Shown one piece after another: positions 27,241 through 36,238 of a DNA stretch of 64,000 nt. The notes beneath the pieces are model-generated. The model was not told where the DNA came from and did not search any database. It saw only the letters and a list, made by a program, of their open reading frames with translations. The position numbers and the translations under genes were made by a program. Position 1 is the first letter of the stretch. Each line of letters opens with the position of its first letter. Where the stretch lies: NCBI RefSeq assembly GCF_000703165.1, contig NZ_JNLQ01000002.1, positions 2,666,001 to 2,730,000 of the forward strand. The letters are read 5' to 3'. This DNA comes from Butyrivibrio sp. AE3004 (GTDB lineage: Bacteria; Bacillota; Clostridia; Lachnospirales; Lachnospiraceae).

Positions 27241-28387
27241 TGTATTCCTCCCATCTGTCTGACAACAGATATACCCCGGCGATGGGAAGCAGATAATTTC
27301 TTCCAATAAAGGATGAAACGAAGCTTGCTTCAACCAGAGTAAATAAACTTACAGAGATTATCATGATCATAACTCCGTAATCTCTGTTCTGATATAGCCT
27401 GTATATCAGATAGATAATAACCATAAGGATAAGTATGGCAGGTATTATTCCATACCAGTAAAAAAGCCTGACCCATCCCATATCAAAAAAAGCATTCCCA
27501 CTAAACTCATCCCCCCACAGACTCCAAGTCTGCAATGAGCCCTTATGGGATTTTGTATCGTAATAAAGTGACTGAATCCGTCCTGTCAGGAGCCTGTCAA
27601 GCTTGTGATAAAACGGGTAATCATCATTTCTGGCATATTCGCTGATAGCCGCAGCCCATACAGAAAAAGAAATACATGCTCCCAAAGTCAGAATTCCGGC
27701 AATATAGAGAAGCTTTGTATTCTTCAGCGGCTCAAATTCATAGACAAGATAAGCAAGAACGATTGTAAAAATCGTAAGCGCCGTACCTGTCCTTGAATAT
27801 GTCAGAAAATATATAAGCACATTAAATACAAGTGCGGCTAACATTATAACATTTCTTCTTAATTTATCAAAATCTTTTATAAGATATATAAGCAGAACTG
27901 TTACTGAAAAAATGACGCTCTGCAGTGTGTTAGGGTGACCGAAGCCAAAGGTATATCTGACCTCATCCCCCACTTCTCTTCCGTAGTCATAAACAAGCTT
28001 TACATCTCCCGCAATCCCAAGCACGGAAGCTGCCACAATGACCACAAGTCCCGCCAGAGTGACGGCAAAAATATACTTAAGCATCTTCAAAAGATCAGCA
28101 TCCTTGCAGGCGATGACAAATAACGAAAATCTAAGCAGATCGTTATTCCCTGTCACCTTATAACCTATGACACTCACAATTCCCACTATGGCAATAACAA
28201 TCCACTGTTTCAAGGAATAATGCGTCAGCAAAAGAGCAAGTACGGTAAAAGCAAAGCTGATCCTGAAAATCTGCTTGGGGCTTGAAAGCGGAAGAGTACT
28301 CCTCTCGTATATCATCAGGAATAATTCTATCGTAAGCGCTGCATATAGAAATATATTACGTAGCTTGGTGATAAATGATTTTTCCAT
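27212..28387 (-). CDS. O-antigen/exopolysaccharide polymerase-like membrane protein (Wzy-like)
   Basis: 391 residues from the ATG at 28385-28387 (GGAG 10 bases upstream); an ATG 27 bases earlier is possible. About ten membrane segments and a large outer loop around residues 245-305 containing YPFYHKLDRLLTGRIQSLYY, which is the layout of Wzy-type polymerases and O-antigen ligases (PF04932-like). It overlaps both neighbours, the flippase (32 bases) and the initiating transferase (29 bases). The assignment rests on topology and context; such polymerases share little sequence. Confidence 0.7.
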   Translation of the reverse strand: MEKSFITKLRNIFLYAALTIELFLMIYERSTLPLSSPKQIFRISFAFTVLALLLTHYSLKQWIVIAIVGIVSVIGYKVTGNNDLLRFSLFVIACKDADLLKMLKYIFAVTLAGLVVIVAASVLGIAGDVKLVYDYGREVGDEVRYTFGFGHPNTLQSVIFSVTVLLIYLIKDFDKLRRNVIMLAALVFNVLIYFLTYSRTGTALTIFTIVLAYLVYEFEPLKNTKLLYIAGILTLGACISFSVWAAAISEYARNDDYPFYHKLDRLLTGRIQSLYYDTKSHKGSLQTWSLWGDEFSGNAFFDMGWVRLFYWYGIIPAILILMVIIYLIYRLYQNRDYGVMIMIISVSLFTLVEASFVSSFIGRNYLLPIAGVYLLSDRWEEYSARKNKISG

Positions 28388-30179
28388 CAAGTGTAGTCTC
28401 CACGATTTTTTCATCCCTTACTTCATAGATCATGTCACATTTCTCAATAGTGTTAAGTCTATGAGCAATGATTATCATCGTCTTCTTGCCGTGGAAGCTG
28501 TTTATTGCCTCCATGACTGCTGCCTCAGTCTCATTGTCAAGAGCACTGGTAGCCTCATCAAATACCAGTATCTCAGGATTGTGATAAAGAGCTCTTGCGA
28601 TACCAATTCTCTGTCTCTGACCACCGGAAAGTCTGACTCCCCGGTCACCGATCCTGGTATCAAGCCCCTCGGGAAGAGATCTTATGAAGTCAGCAAGCTG
28701 TGCTTCCTCACATACCTGCCATATTCTCTCTTCATCTATTTCATCTGCATCAATACCAAAAGCAATGTTATCTCTTATTGACTCATCTATAAGATAAATA
28801 CTTTGCGGAATATATCCTATCTGAGCAAGCCATGACTCATAATTACTGAAAATATTGGCTCCGTCGCAAAGGATTTCTCCGCTCTTAGCATGCAAAAGTC
28901 CAAGCAGGATATCAACTACAGTTGATTTACCTGCACCTGAAGATCCCATGATTCCGACAGATTTACCCTTGGGAACAACCATGTCCGCACCTGTGAAAAT
29001 GTTCTTCTCAGCATCCGGATATGCAAAGGTTATACCCTTAAGCTCTATCTTATCCTCAAGCTTTAATGCAGGGCCCGCAATCGCCATTCTCTCAGCAGCC
29101 ATCTTTTTATCTGACTTCATTGATTCTGTCAGATTGTCATATACAAAGTTAAGGCTCGGCTCCTCGTAAGCAATCTCGGTGATGTAAGTATTAATTCTGT
29201 AGGCACTTGGCATAAGTCTGACTGCTGCCACACCAAAAGCCATAAGCTGTGTTACAAGGAGCTTCGGATCTCCGCCCTCTGCAACATAGATCATGATAAA
29301 TCCGAAAACTGCTGCCATAAACACAGTCTCAATGATAGGTCTCGGAGTATTGTTTAATACGGTATACCTTACATCAGTAGCTGCACCCAGCTTACCTGAT
29401 TCATAGTAATTTCTTATGAAAAAGTCTTCTCTGTTAAGTACCTTAACCTCTTTAAGACCGTAAATAGCCTGAATTCTCCACTTCGCTATTCTTGAACTGA
29501 TGCTCTGATTTTTACGTCCAACTTCGTTCATCTTGGGCTTAATTATCTTGGTTATCGGAATAGTAATAACCACCAGAACAACAATTATAAGAAGTGCCAT
29601 CTTCCAGCTTGTATATATGAGGTAAAGTCCCAAAAATGTTGAAACCACAAGCTCTGTGCAAAGATTCAAAAGTGCCAGCATAAGTGAAAACATCTTCGGT
29701 ATATCGCCATCTGTTATACGAAATACTGTAGGTATATCCGCTCCGAGATAGTCTTCGTAAGGTCTGTTCAAAAACTCTCTCATAACACGGGAAATCATGT
29801 CATTTCTCGTTGTCGATATAAATCTGTTCTGTACATAAACAAGAACTACAAGATATATGTTCTTTACAACATATACAAAAATCAGAAGTCCCATGATAGC
29901 GCAAATTCTTTTGGTATCAGTATCTATCCCCATAGAATTTGCAATACCTGTGATAAGCGGAAACTTTGCCATTCCCTTTTGCAATGCCTCGGGATCAAGA
30001 ATTACGTCAAATACCGGCATAAGCATTCCGACACCCAGAGTCTCAAAAAGTCCTCCGAGAATGATCATGAAACCGAGAATGACAAGCTGTCTCTTCTGTC
30101 TTTTGTCAAAAATATAATTTATCTTAGTAAGGAGCTTTAAGCCTTCAGCCTTATTCTCCTTGGGATTACTCAAACTCAT
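28356..30179 (-). CDS. ABC transporter, lipid-linked oligosaccharide flippase (PglK/MsbA-like)
   Basis: 607 residues, one fused transmembrane-ATPase half-transporter. Six membrane segments occupy residues about 30-320. The ATPase has Walker A GSSGAGKST at 412-420, LSGGQ at 517-521 and LVFDEATSALD. The N-terminus KRQKRQLVILGFMIILGGLFE and overall layout resemble PglK, which flips undecaprenyl-PP-oligosaccharide. Its direct overlap with the Wzy-like polymerase and the absence of any Wzx in the window support a role in translocating the repeat units (inference). GGAA lies 6 bases before the ATG. Confidence 0.85.
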   Translation of the reverse strand: MSLSNPKENKAEGLKLLTKINYIFDKRQKRQLVILGFMIILGGLFETLGVGMLMPVFDVILDPEALQKGMAKFPLITGIANSMGIDTDTKRICAIMGLLIFVYVVKNIYLVVLVYVQNRFISTTRNDMISRVMREFLNRPYEDYLGADIPTVFRITDGDIPKMFSLMLALLNLCTELVVSTFLGLYLIYTSWKMALLIIVVLVVITIPITKIIKPKMNEVGRKNQSISSRIAKWRIQAIYGLKEVKVLNREDFFIRNYYESGKLGAATDVRYTVLNNTPRPIIETVFMAAVFGFIMIYVAEGGDPKLLVTQLMAFGVAAVRLMPSAYRINTYITEIAYEEPSLNFVYDNLTESMKSDKKMAAERMAIAGPALKLEDKIELKGITFAYPDAEKNIFTGADMVVPKGKSVGIMGSSGAGKSTVVDILLGLLHAKSGEILCDGANIFSNYESWLAQIGYIPQSIYLIDESIRDNIAFGIDADEIDEERIWQVCEEAQLADFIRSLPEGLDTRIGDRGVRLSGGQRQRIGIARALYHNPEILVFDEATSALDNETEAAVMEAINSFHGKKTMIIIAHRLNTIEKCDMIYEVRDEKIVETTLDGKIIYHQAT

Positions 30180-30198
30180 AAATCTTCCTTTAATCTAA

Positions 30199-31068
30199 TC
30201 AGATACGCGTCATGCGCTCAGTATATATATCATCCATAGGCTTATTATTTAGCCACTTTTTGGGCACAATAACAGTCTTGTCCGGCGAATCGTTCATCCA
30301 TGCACTCCACCAGCTGTAGCTGGAATTTGCAAGAATATGATGCTTGCAAAGGCTCATCAGCAGCATGTCTGCAGCGTCCTCATTCTCCTCACCCGTATCT
30401 ACAATACGGAATTTCTTTCCGGAAACATTCTCCTCGCACCACTCCTTATCAGCGGTAAACACATAGAAAATAGCACCGGGATGCTCAGCCACCATAAGGT
30501 CAATAGCTCTCTTATAGTAGTCCGTATCGCAGATGCCGCCATAGGTCTCTATTGCACCGGGAAGAAGATAATCACCTCTTCTGACATGAATGCTGACTGA
30601 TTCCGTCTCCCAAATTTGTCTGTAAAGCTCCCAGCTCTCCTCTTTCGTAAAGACTTCTCCGGGGTTTATCACAAACTCCTTGCGAAGCTGAGCTATTACA
30701 TTTTTATCACTGAAATATTTATCACTCTGGAAATATCCGTTAAGATATGCATCCTCCAGCTCGAATACCTTTGGATCAAAGATACCTGTCTTTTCCTCGT
30801 ATTCCTTAGTTCTACGTCCAAAAATCTTCCTTCGGATTCTGCTGAAGATATCCAAATATGAATCCGTGATATCAATAACCTCGGCATCTGAAGCCATGTC
30901 ATAGGTTATCCCGAACATATCCTCCAAAACCGGATCTCGCTGCGGATCATCACGAAAGCCGTAGAAATTATCGATTTTTACTTCCTTCCCCAACGCTTTC
31001 AGCTGAAGATACAGGGCATACTGAAACATCTGGTTACCCAGTCCGCCCATCATTCTGATTATTATCAT
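30199..31068 (-). CDS. GT11 alpha-1,2-fucosyltransferase family protein
   Basis: 289 residues. The opening IIIRMMGGLGNQMFQYALYL, the GDP-fucose motif VSIHVRRGDYLLPG and LANSSYSWWSAWMN are all GT11 signatures and closer to the family consensus than the copy at 20244-21158. Cytoplasmic; transfers L-fucose to a galactose of the repeat unit by family analogy. It starts 15 bases after the GT2 gene before it, consistent with one transcript. Confidence 0.92.
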   Translation of the reverse strand: MIIIRMMGGLGNQMFQYALYLQLKALGKEVKIDNFYGFRDDPQRDPVLEDMFGITYDMASDAEVIDITDSYLDIFSRIRRKIFGRRTKEYEEKTGIFDPKVFELEDAYLNGYFQSDKYFSDKNVIAQLRKEFVINPGEVFTKEESWELYRQIWETESVSIHVRRGDYLLPGAIETYGGICDTDYYKRAIDLMVAEHPGAIFYVFTADKEWCEENVSGKKFRIVDTGEENEDAADMLLMSLCKHHILANSSYSWWSAWMNDSPDKTVIVPKKWLNNKPMDDIYTERMTRI

Positions 31069-31083
31069 ACAACCCCCTGATTG

Positions 31084-32127
31084 TTACTTAACATAAAAAT
31101 GATCATAAATAAAACGATGCTCCAAAAACTTCTGCATACGCTTTTTAACCTTAGGATCAGCAATCCTGCAGCCAAAAATATTATCAAAATCATCCCGGCA
31201 TTTCTCAAGAGTTGCCGTTATGTCTTCAAGATATTTGCTCTTATCTCCCATCTTATCAAGCTTCGCCTCCGAATAATAGTCAAGAAGCCTCGTGTACATA
31301 AGATAGTCCTCAGTATATGCAAGGTCATCCCTTTCTATCCTTGAAAGATAATTTCTGACCGCTTTGCATGTCGGAATCCACTCTGAAAAAATGCAGAAAA
31401 ATCCCTCCTGAGCCTTTAAGCTGTCCTTTCTGTCTATTATATAATGATAAAGTGGGGTGTCAACGAACACCGCTTTTCCCACATCATTCATAATTTCAAG
31501 GGAAAAAAGCCTGTCCTCAAAAAACATGACAGCAGGAAATCTTTTTTCTTTCAGAAGACTTTTATGATAAAGCCTGTTCCATACCATATTTTTAAAGGGC
31601 AAACCTTCCTTATCTTCAATGCAGGCAGTTATCATATCATCACTCTTTACATAATATATATTGCCTGCCCGCATATCCTCGGTAAGAGGATGAATCTGTG
31701 CAGGCTCTACATCATTATTTGTATAATAATCGCATATGGCAAGCTTGCAGCTGGACTCTAAAATGGCACTCATCATATACTCGTATGCGTAGCTCTCCAC
31801 ATAATCATCGCCATCAAGAAAAGCTATATACTCTCCCTTTGCCATATCGATCGCATGATTTCTGGCAGTTCCGGGGCCAAGATTCGATTGGTGCACAACT
31901 CTTAGCCTTTTTTCCTGAGTCAGGTAGTAGTCGCAGATAGTCGCAGTCTTATCCCTTGAACCGTCATCTATGATCAGAATATCCAGGTTCGAGTAGGTCT
32001 GTGCCATGACAGATTCGATGCATCTGGATATATATCTTTCAACGTTATAACAGGTTATGGCTACCGTTATTAATGGCTGTTTTTCCTTTGGTATGCCGTT
32101 AAAGTAATAATGACTAAGATCTCCCAT
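31084..32127 (-). CDS. GT2 family glycosyltransferase
   Basis: 347 residues from the ATG at 32125-32127, chosen for GGAG 5 bases upstream over a TTG 18 bases earlier. Motifs are ITVAITCYNVERYISRC, LIIDDGSRDKTATICD and AFLDGDDYVE, then FFEDRLFSLE with the catalytic ED. It heads the segment after a 124-base gap, which could hold a promoter. Sugar specificity unknown. Confidence 0.88.
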   Translation of the reverse strand: MGDLSHYYFNGIPKEKQPLITVAITCYNVERYISRCIESVMAQTYSNLDILIIDDGSRDKTATICDYYLTQEKRLRVVHQSNLGPGTARNHAIDMAKGEYIAFLDGDDYVESYAYEYMMSAILESSCKLAICDYYTNNDVEPAQIHPLTEDMRAGNIYYVKSDDMITACIEDKEGLPFKNMVWNRLYHKSLLKEKRFPAVMFFEDRLFSLEIMNDVGKAVFVDTPLYHYIIDRKDSLKAQEGFFCIFSEWIPTCKAVRNYLSRIERDDLAYTEDYLMYTRLLDYYSEAKLDKMGDKSKYLEDITATLEKCRDDFDNIFGCRIADPKVKKRMQKFLEHRFIYDHFYVK

Positions 32128-32251
32128 ATATACTCCGTTTTTCAAAAAACATTACAATTGTACCTGTATAATTCCATAATCATATTTATGGATTTGTTAA
32201 CCTAAGTGTGTTTTCTCGTTCATCTTTAATCAATGAGACAGCGCACTATGG

Positions 32252-33361
32252 TCAGTCTACAAGACTGTTATAATCATAGTTTCCGAGAAGCAGTTTTTCT
32301 GTCATCAAGTAATCTATAGCATTTTCCTTAGTTATTCTGTCGGACGTTGTAAACATATCCGTCTCCTCATAACCGTTTTCATACATAATTATGGTATCAA
32401 GGATAAAACTGTTTACACCCGCATCATAATGCGCCTGATCTCTGTATCTTGAAAGATCAGCCGTAATGTCCGTATGCGTGGTAAAGCTGTAAATATGTAT
32501 ATTATCACATTCAAGCATCTGATTTATGGCCGCTTCCTTATAAGCAAGTATATTATCAAGCTGCCCTTCTTCATAGAGATTTCCCCAGTATACCATGGAA
32601 TATGGCGGAAAAAAGCATATAAACTTTGTCTCCGGATGCATTCTCGCAAGCGAAACCACATTCTGCTCAATGTTGTCATGAAGTGTTTTCATAGCCTCCG
32701 TGTCAGATCCCGGATATTCTATGGCTTCAGGCTCCTTAAATCTCTTTTTTCCCAAAAGGACATAGTCTTTACCATACTGATTATCATTATCGGTATAGCT
32801 GTAATCATCAAAGCTTGTAACGCCGGGTGTCTTTCCCTGCAGAGGTGATACAAGAGCAGGGATTGCATATCTTAAAAGAACATCCTTATTAAGCAAATAT
32901 TTCACATCATCTATCGGGTTGTCATTTGTTAGCCAGTAGGGATACTCTCCCATATCGTCCCTAAGCTCATCCTTATCTCTTACAAGAAGCGTGTAGTCAA
33001 GCGGTCTTAATATATATTCAGGATTATGTCCGCTCTCATAGGACACCTTCAGATTATCGTTGATTTCCTTGTAAGTCGCTCCGGAATAAACTACCTTTAC
33101 AGTCTTGCAATATAGTCCCTCTTCAAACTGACTTGCTTTAAAGTTCTCGCACATAGAGGTACCCGTAATAATTGCTTCGTAATCAAAATTCCTTGTTATT
33201 CCGTCATTTTGTGATCTCTGGTCATACAACTTGTAAAAGAGCTTCCCGTTCGGAGCTCTGTAATGGAAAAAAGGGTCCACAAAATACACCACCCCCGCTA
33301 TTAGGGCCAGTGTGGCAATCGTTAATATCAAAATAGCTTTAAACCACTTTTTTCCGGTCAT
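32252..33361 (-). CDS. SGNH-hydrolase-like, membrane-anchored acyl-transfer partner (AlgJ/DltD-like)
   Basis: 369 residues. A single N-terminal membrane anchor (about 7-28) and the pattern YFVDPFFHYRAP are typical of periplasmic SGNH proteins encoded beside MBOAT enzymes. The nucleophile motif is probably ITGTSMCENF (Ser in G-T-S) and the C-terminal Asp-His pair YRDQAHYDAG. It lies 65 bases downstream of the MBOAT gene. By analogy with AlgI/AlgJ and DltB/DltD, it would accept an acyl group moved across the membrane and pass it to the glycan. No Pfam family was recalled with certainty. Confidence 0.7.
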   Translation of the reverse strand: MTGKKWFKAILILTIATLALIAGVVYFVDPFFHYRAPNGKLFYKLYDQRSQNDGITRNFDYEAIITGTSMCENFKASQFEEGLYCKTVKVVYSGATYKEINDNLKVSYESGHNPEYILRPLDYTLLVRDKDELRDDMGEYPYWLTNDNPIDDVKYLLNKDVLLRYAIPALVSPLQGKTPGVTSFDDYSYTDNDNQYGKDYVLLGKKRFKEPEAIEYPGSDTEAMKTLHDNIEQNVVSLARMHPETKFICFFPPYSMVYWGNLYEEGQLDNILAYKEAAINQMLECDNIHIYSFTTHTDITADLSRYRDQAHYDAGVNSFILDTIIMYENGYEETDMFTTSDRITKENAIDYLMTEKLLLGNYDYNSLVD

Positions 33362-33426
33362 TAATAATCCTCAACGCAATAAATAAAAGATAAAACAAAC
33401 TGCTTCATTGCAATAGGTTATCGCAA

Positions 33427-34959
33427 TTAAAAATTAAAGTACAAGAAAGTTGAAATCGAACTCATTGACACAATGCAGGCGACAAGTATCACCCAGGTAA
33501 ACAAAAGTGATGCCGCATTTGTCTTATATTTTCTCTCATAATTATTCTCACAGCAAAGGCATACGACAAAAGCTGCAAGAAGGGCCAGTACACATCCTGT
33601 CATAAGCACATTATGATCAGAGCTTGGAAGGTGCAAAAACTCCAATACATACTTGAATTTAGGGATTCTGAAGCCCTCGATAAGGTCTGATCTGACATCC
33701 AGATTAACCACGAAAAATCTCTTTATTATCTGAACAAACTGTGTCACGCTCTCGCCTCTGAACATGATCCATGACACACACAAAAACTCAAAGGTCACAA
33801 ACCAGCTGACAGCTTTTATTATGCCTTTGAAAACAAATCCCAGAGGAAGCTTTCCAGCTGCCTCGACAGTTTTTACATATGCTCCGTGAGTCAGCTTGTT
33901 GATGCACTGCACGATTCCGTGAGAAATACCCCACAAAATAAAAGTCCAGTTTGCACCGTGCCATATTCCGCTCACCAGGAATACGATGAGAGTGTTTATG
34001 TAGGTCCTTACCTTGCCTTTTCTGTTGCCACCCAAAGGTATATAAACATAGGTCGTAAGGAATCTTGTCAGTGTAAGATGCCATCTCTTCCAGAATTCAG
34101 CTATTGATATAGCCTTAAAGGGCGAGTTGAAATTCATCGGAATATCGAAATTAAACATCGCACCCAGTCCAGTTGCCATATCGCTGTAACCGCTGAAATC
34201 AAAATAGAGCTGGAAGGCATAGGATGTCATAACAATGAAAATCTCAGGAATTGTCAGTGCGCCTTCACCCGCAGGTATAAGCGCAGCCTGAGCATAACCG
34301 TAATCCACAGCTTTTCCGAACATATCCGCAATAAGCATCTTTTTTCCAAGACCTCTGGTAAACATCATGATACCGCGGCTTAAATTATCAAAGTTTATGC
34401 TGTGTTTCTTCTTGTCTCTAAACTGAGGAATAAGCTCTGAGTGAAGTACGATCGGGCCTGCCACAAGCTGGGGAAAATACGATACAAACAGCGCATATTC
34501 AAGGAATGAGTAATCTCCCGTTTCTCCTCTGTATGCGTCAACCACAAAGGAAATCTGCTGGAATGTAAAAAAGCTTATTCCAAGAGGAAGAACAATATGC
34601 TTTAAATTGAAATCCGTCTTAAATACGGTGTTAACATTCTGTATGAAAAAATCGTAATACTTAAAGTAAAAAATCAGTCCAACGTTAAAAATGATTCCAA
34701 GTATTAAAATTGCTTTTTTCCTGCCATCTCCTGCGTTCTCCCCTGTCTTTTGCATTGCTTTTGACAAGGTGAAATTGACCGCAATACTGCTGCAGATTAT
34801 CAAAAGGTAATAGGGGTTAAAGTACCCGTAGAACCATAATGACATGGCAAGAAGCGAAAAGAGCGCCGTCTTCTGCCTTCCAACTTTATGAAACATAAAG
34901 TACATAATAAGCGAAAGCGGCAAAAAGCACAGTATGAAAATATATGAATTAAATTGCAT
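33427..34959 (-). CDS. MBOAT family O-acyltransferase (AlgI/DltB-like)
   Basis: 510 residues with about 11 membrane segments. Key motifs are PLGISFFTFQQISFVVDAYRG, the SIAEFWKRWHLTLTRFL segment and FLVSGIWHGANWTFILWG with the conserved active-site His. Length and motifs match AlgI, which moves acetyl groups across the membrane for exopolysaccharide O-acetylation. It starts 10 bases past the preceding GT4 stop, with GGAG 9 bases upstream. Together with the SGNH-like protein downstream, it should O-acylate the polymer outside the cell. Confidence 0.92.
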   Translation of the reverse strand: MQFNSYIFILCFLPLSLIMYFMFHKVGRQKTALFSLLAMSLWFYGYFNPYYLLIICSSIAVNFTLSKAMQKTGENAGDGRKKAILILGIIFNVGLIFYFKYYDFFIQNVNTVFKTDFNLKHIVLPLGISFFTFQQISFVVDAYRGETGDYSFLEYALFVSYFPQLVAGPIVLHSELIPQFRDKKKHSINFDNLSRGIMMFTRGLGKKMLIADMFGKAVDYGYAQAALIPAGEGALTIPEIFIVMTSYAFQLYFDFSGYSDMATGLGAMFNFDIPMNFNSPFKAISIAEFWKRWHLTLTRFLTTYVYIPLGGNRKGKVRTYINTLIVFLVSGIWHGANWTFILWGISHGIVQCINKLTHGAYVKTVEAAGKLPLGFVFKGIIKAVSWFVTFEFLCVSWIMFRGESVTQFVQIIKRFFVVNLDVRSDLIEGFRIPKFKYVLEFLHLPSSDHNVLMTGCVLALLAAFVVCLCCENNYERKYKTNAASLLFTWVILVACIVSMSSISTFLYFNF

Positions 34960-34969
34960 TCGCCGGCTC

Positions 34970-36223
34970 CTAAATCAGTTCTTCAAAAAATTGGCGCCAC
35001 ATCTCGTTGACATGGTCGGGATTATATTTCTCCCTGACATCAAGCGCTGATCCTCCAAGCTTTCTCGCAAAGCCGGGATCATCAATCAGCCTCTCAAGGG
35101 CATGGGCAATACTTGTAGCCATAGTAACATCTGAATCCATCGGTATAAGAATTCCGTTCTCATCATTGGTTATAAGGTCATTTGGACCACCACAGGGGCA
35201 ATCCGTGGAAATGCAGGCAAGTCCCAGTGACATAGCCTCAATAAGGGCATTTGGCATCCCCTCTGTTCTGGAGGTCAATACAAAAATCTCGGCATCACTT
35301 ATCCTATCCGCTATCTTATCGACACTCCCCATGAAAGTAACCTTACCATCGGCACCTTGTCCTGTTTCATCAAGCATATCCAGACTTCCGCAGAGCTTCA
35401 CCAGCGCCTTTTTTGTAGGTCCCTCTCCATAAATCATAAGTCTGTATTCCGGATGCTTTTTTATCACACCTGAAAAGGCATTTATAAGAATCTTCTGATT
35501 CTTGTTCTCATCAAGTCTTCCAACAGAAACTATTACCTTTTTTCTCTCTCCAAAGGGCACAACCTCATGATCTATAAATTCTTCGTTTACCGCATTTGGC
35601 AAAACCCGGCATTTTTCTCTTATTGCATCGTTAAAAAAGTCCATCGCACCGTTTGTCTGGACCACAACACCTGCTGCCTTTCTAAACAGAATCTTCATCG
35701 ATGTCTTAAGACCAAAGGTCGGATATTCCTCAGAGGGGGTTGCCCTTACGGAAACCACAACAGGTATATCAAGCCCTGATGCTGACTGAATTGCCATCAC
35801 ATTGTTTTTTCCAAGGAATGAAAGAATAAGGTCTGGCTTTATCCTCTCCCATATTCCTGTGAGCTTATCTATTCTTCTTCCGAAATTCTGGAATCTGTTA
35901 CCCTTTTCATATGGCATTAGTGCTGAAAAAACACGGTTTATTCCTACTGCTTTTCCGGCTTTTAAGTTTACAAAGCGCTCCTGCTCATCGGGATTAAGCA
36001 CCTTAGTAACATCCTTGCCCTCAGGCCCTTTAACCACCTTCCAGGTAGCGTCCGGCAGCTGATACTCATCATCCGACAGATAGGTCGTAACAAGCGTGAC
36101 TTTATATCCTATGCTGAAAAAATACTCAGCAAGGTTACACATAACACGCTCAGCTCCGCCTTTATTAAGGGAGCCTATGTACATTGCTATATGTTTTTTC
36201 TTAAGACTCGCTTTGTCAGTCAT
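34970..36223 (-). CDS. GT4 family glycosyltransferase
   Basis: 417 residues, GT-B fold. The N-terminal acceptor domain begins IAMYIGSLNKGGAERVMCNL. The C-terminal donor domain has VSVGRLDENKNQKILINAF, then LTSRTEGMPNALIEAMSLGL with the E-x7-E motif (EGMPNALIE). Most similar within the window to the GT4 at 38286-39389, which shares the CPCGGP/CPPGGP loop. Cytoplasmic and probably retaining; the donor is not predictable. Confidence 0.9.
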   Translation of the reverse strand: MTDKASLKKKHIAMYIGSLNKGGAERVMCNLAEYFFSIGYKVTLVTTYLSDDEYQLPDATWKVVKGPEGKDVTKVLNPDEQERFVNLKAGKAVGINRVFSALMPYEKGNRFQNFGRRIDKLTGIWERIKPDLILSFLGKNNVMAIQSASGLDIPVVVSVRATPSEEYPTFGLKTSMKILFRKAAGVVVQTNGAMDFFNDAIREKCRVLPNAVNEEFIDHEVVPFGERKKVIVSVGRLDENKNQKILINAFSGVIKKHPEYRLMIYGEGPTKKALVKLCGSLDMLDETGQGADGKVTFMGSVDKIADRISDAEIFVLTSRTEGMPNALIEAMSLGLACISTDCPCGGPNDLITNDENGILIPMDSDVTMATSIAHALERLIDDPGFARKLGGSALDVREKYNPDHVNEMWRQFFEELI

Positions 36224-36238
36224 AAAAACCTCATACGT

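Noticed and set aside
32172..32189. CCATAATCATATTTATGG small inverted repeat before the GT2 gene at 31084.
   Set aside because: A 6-bp AT-rich stem without a U-run; expected by chance in AT-rich DNA.
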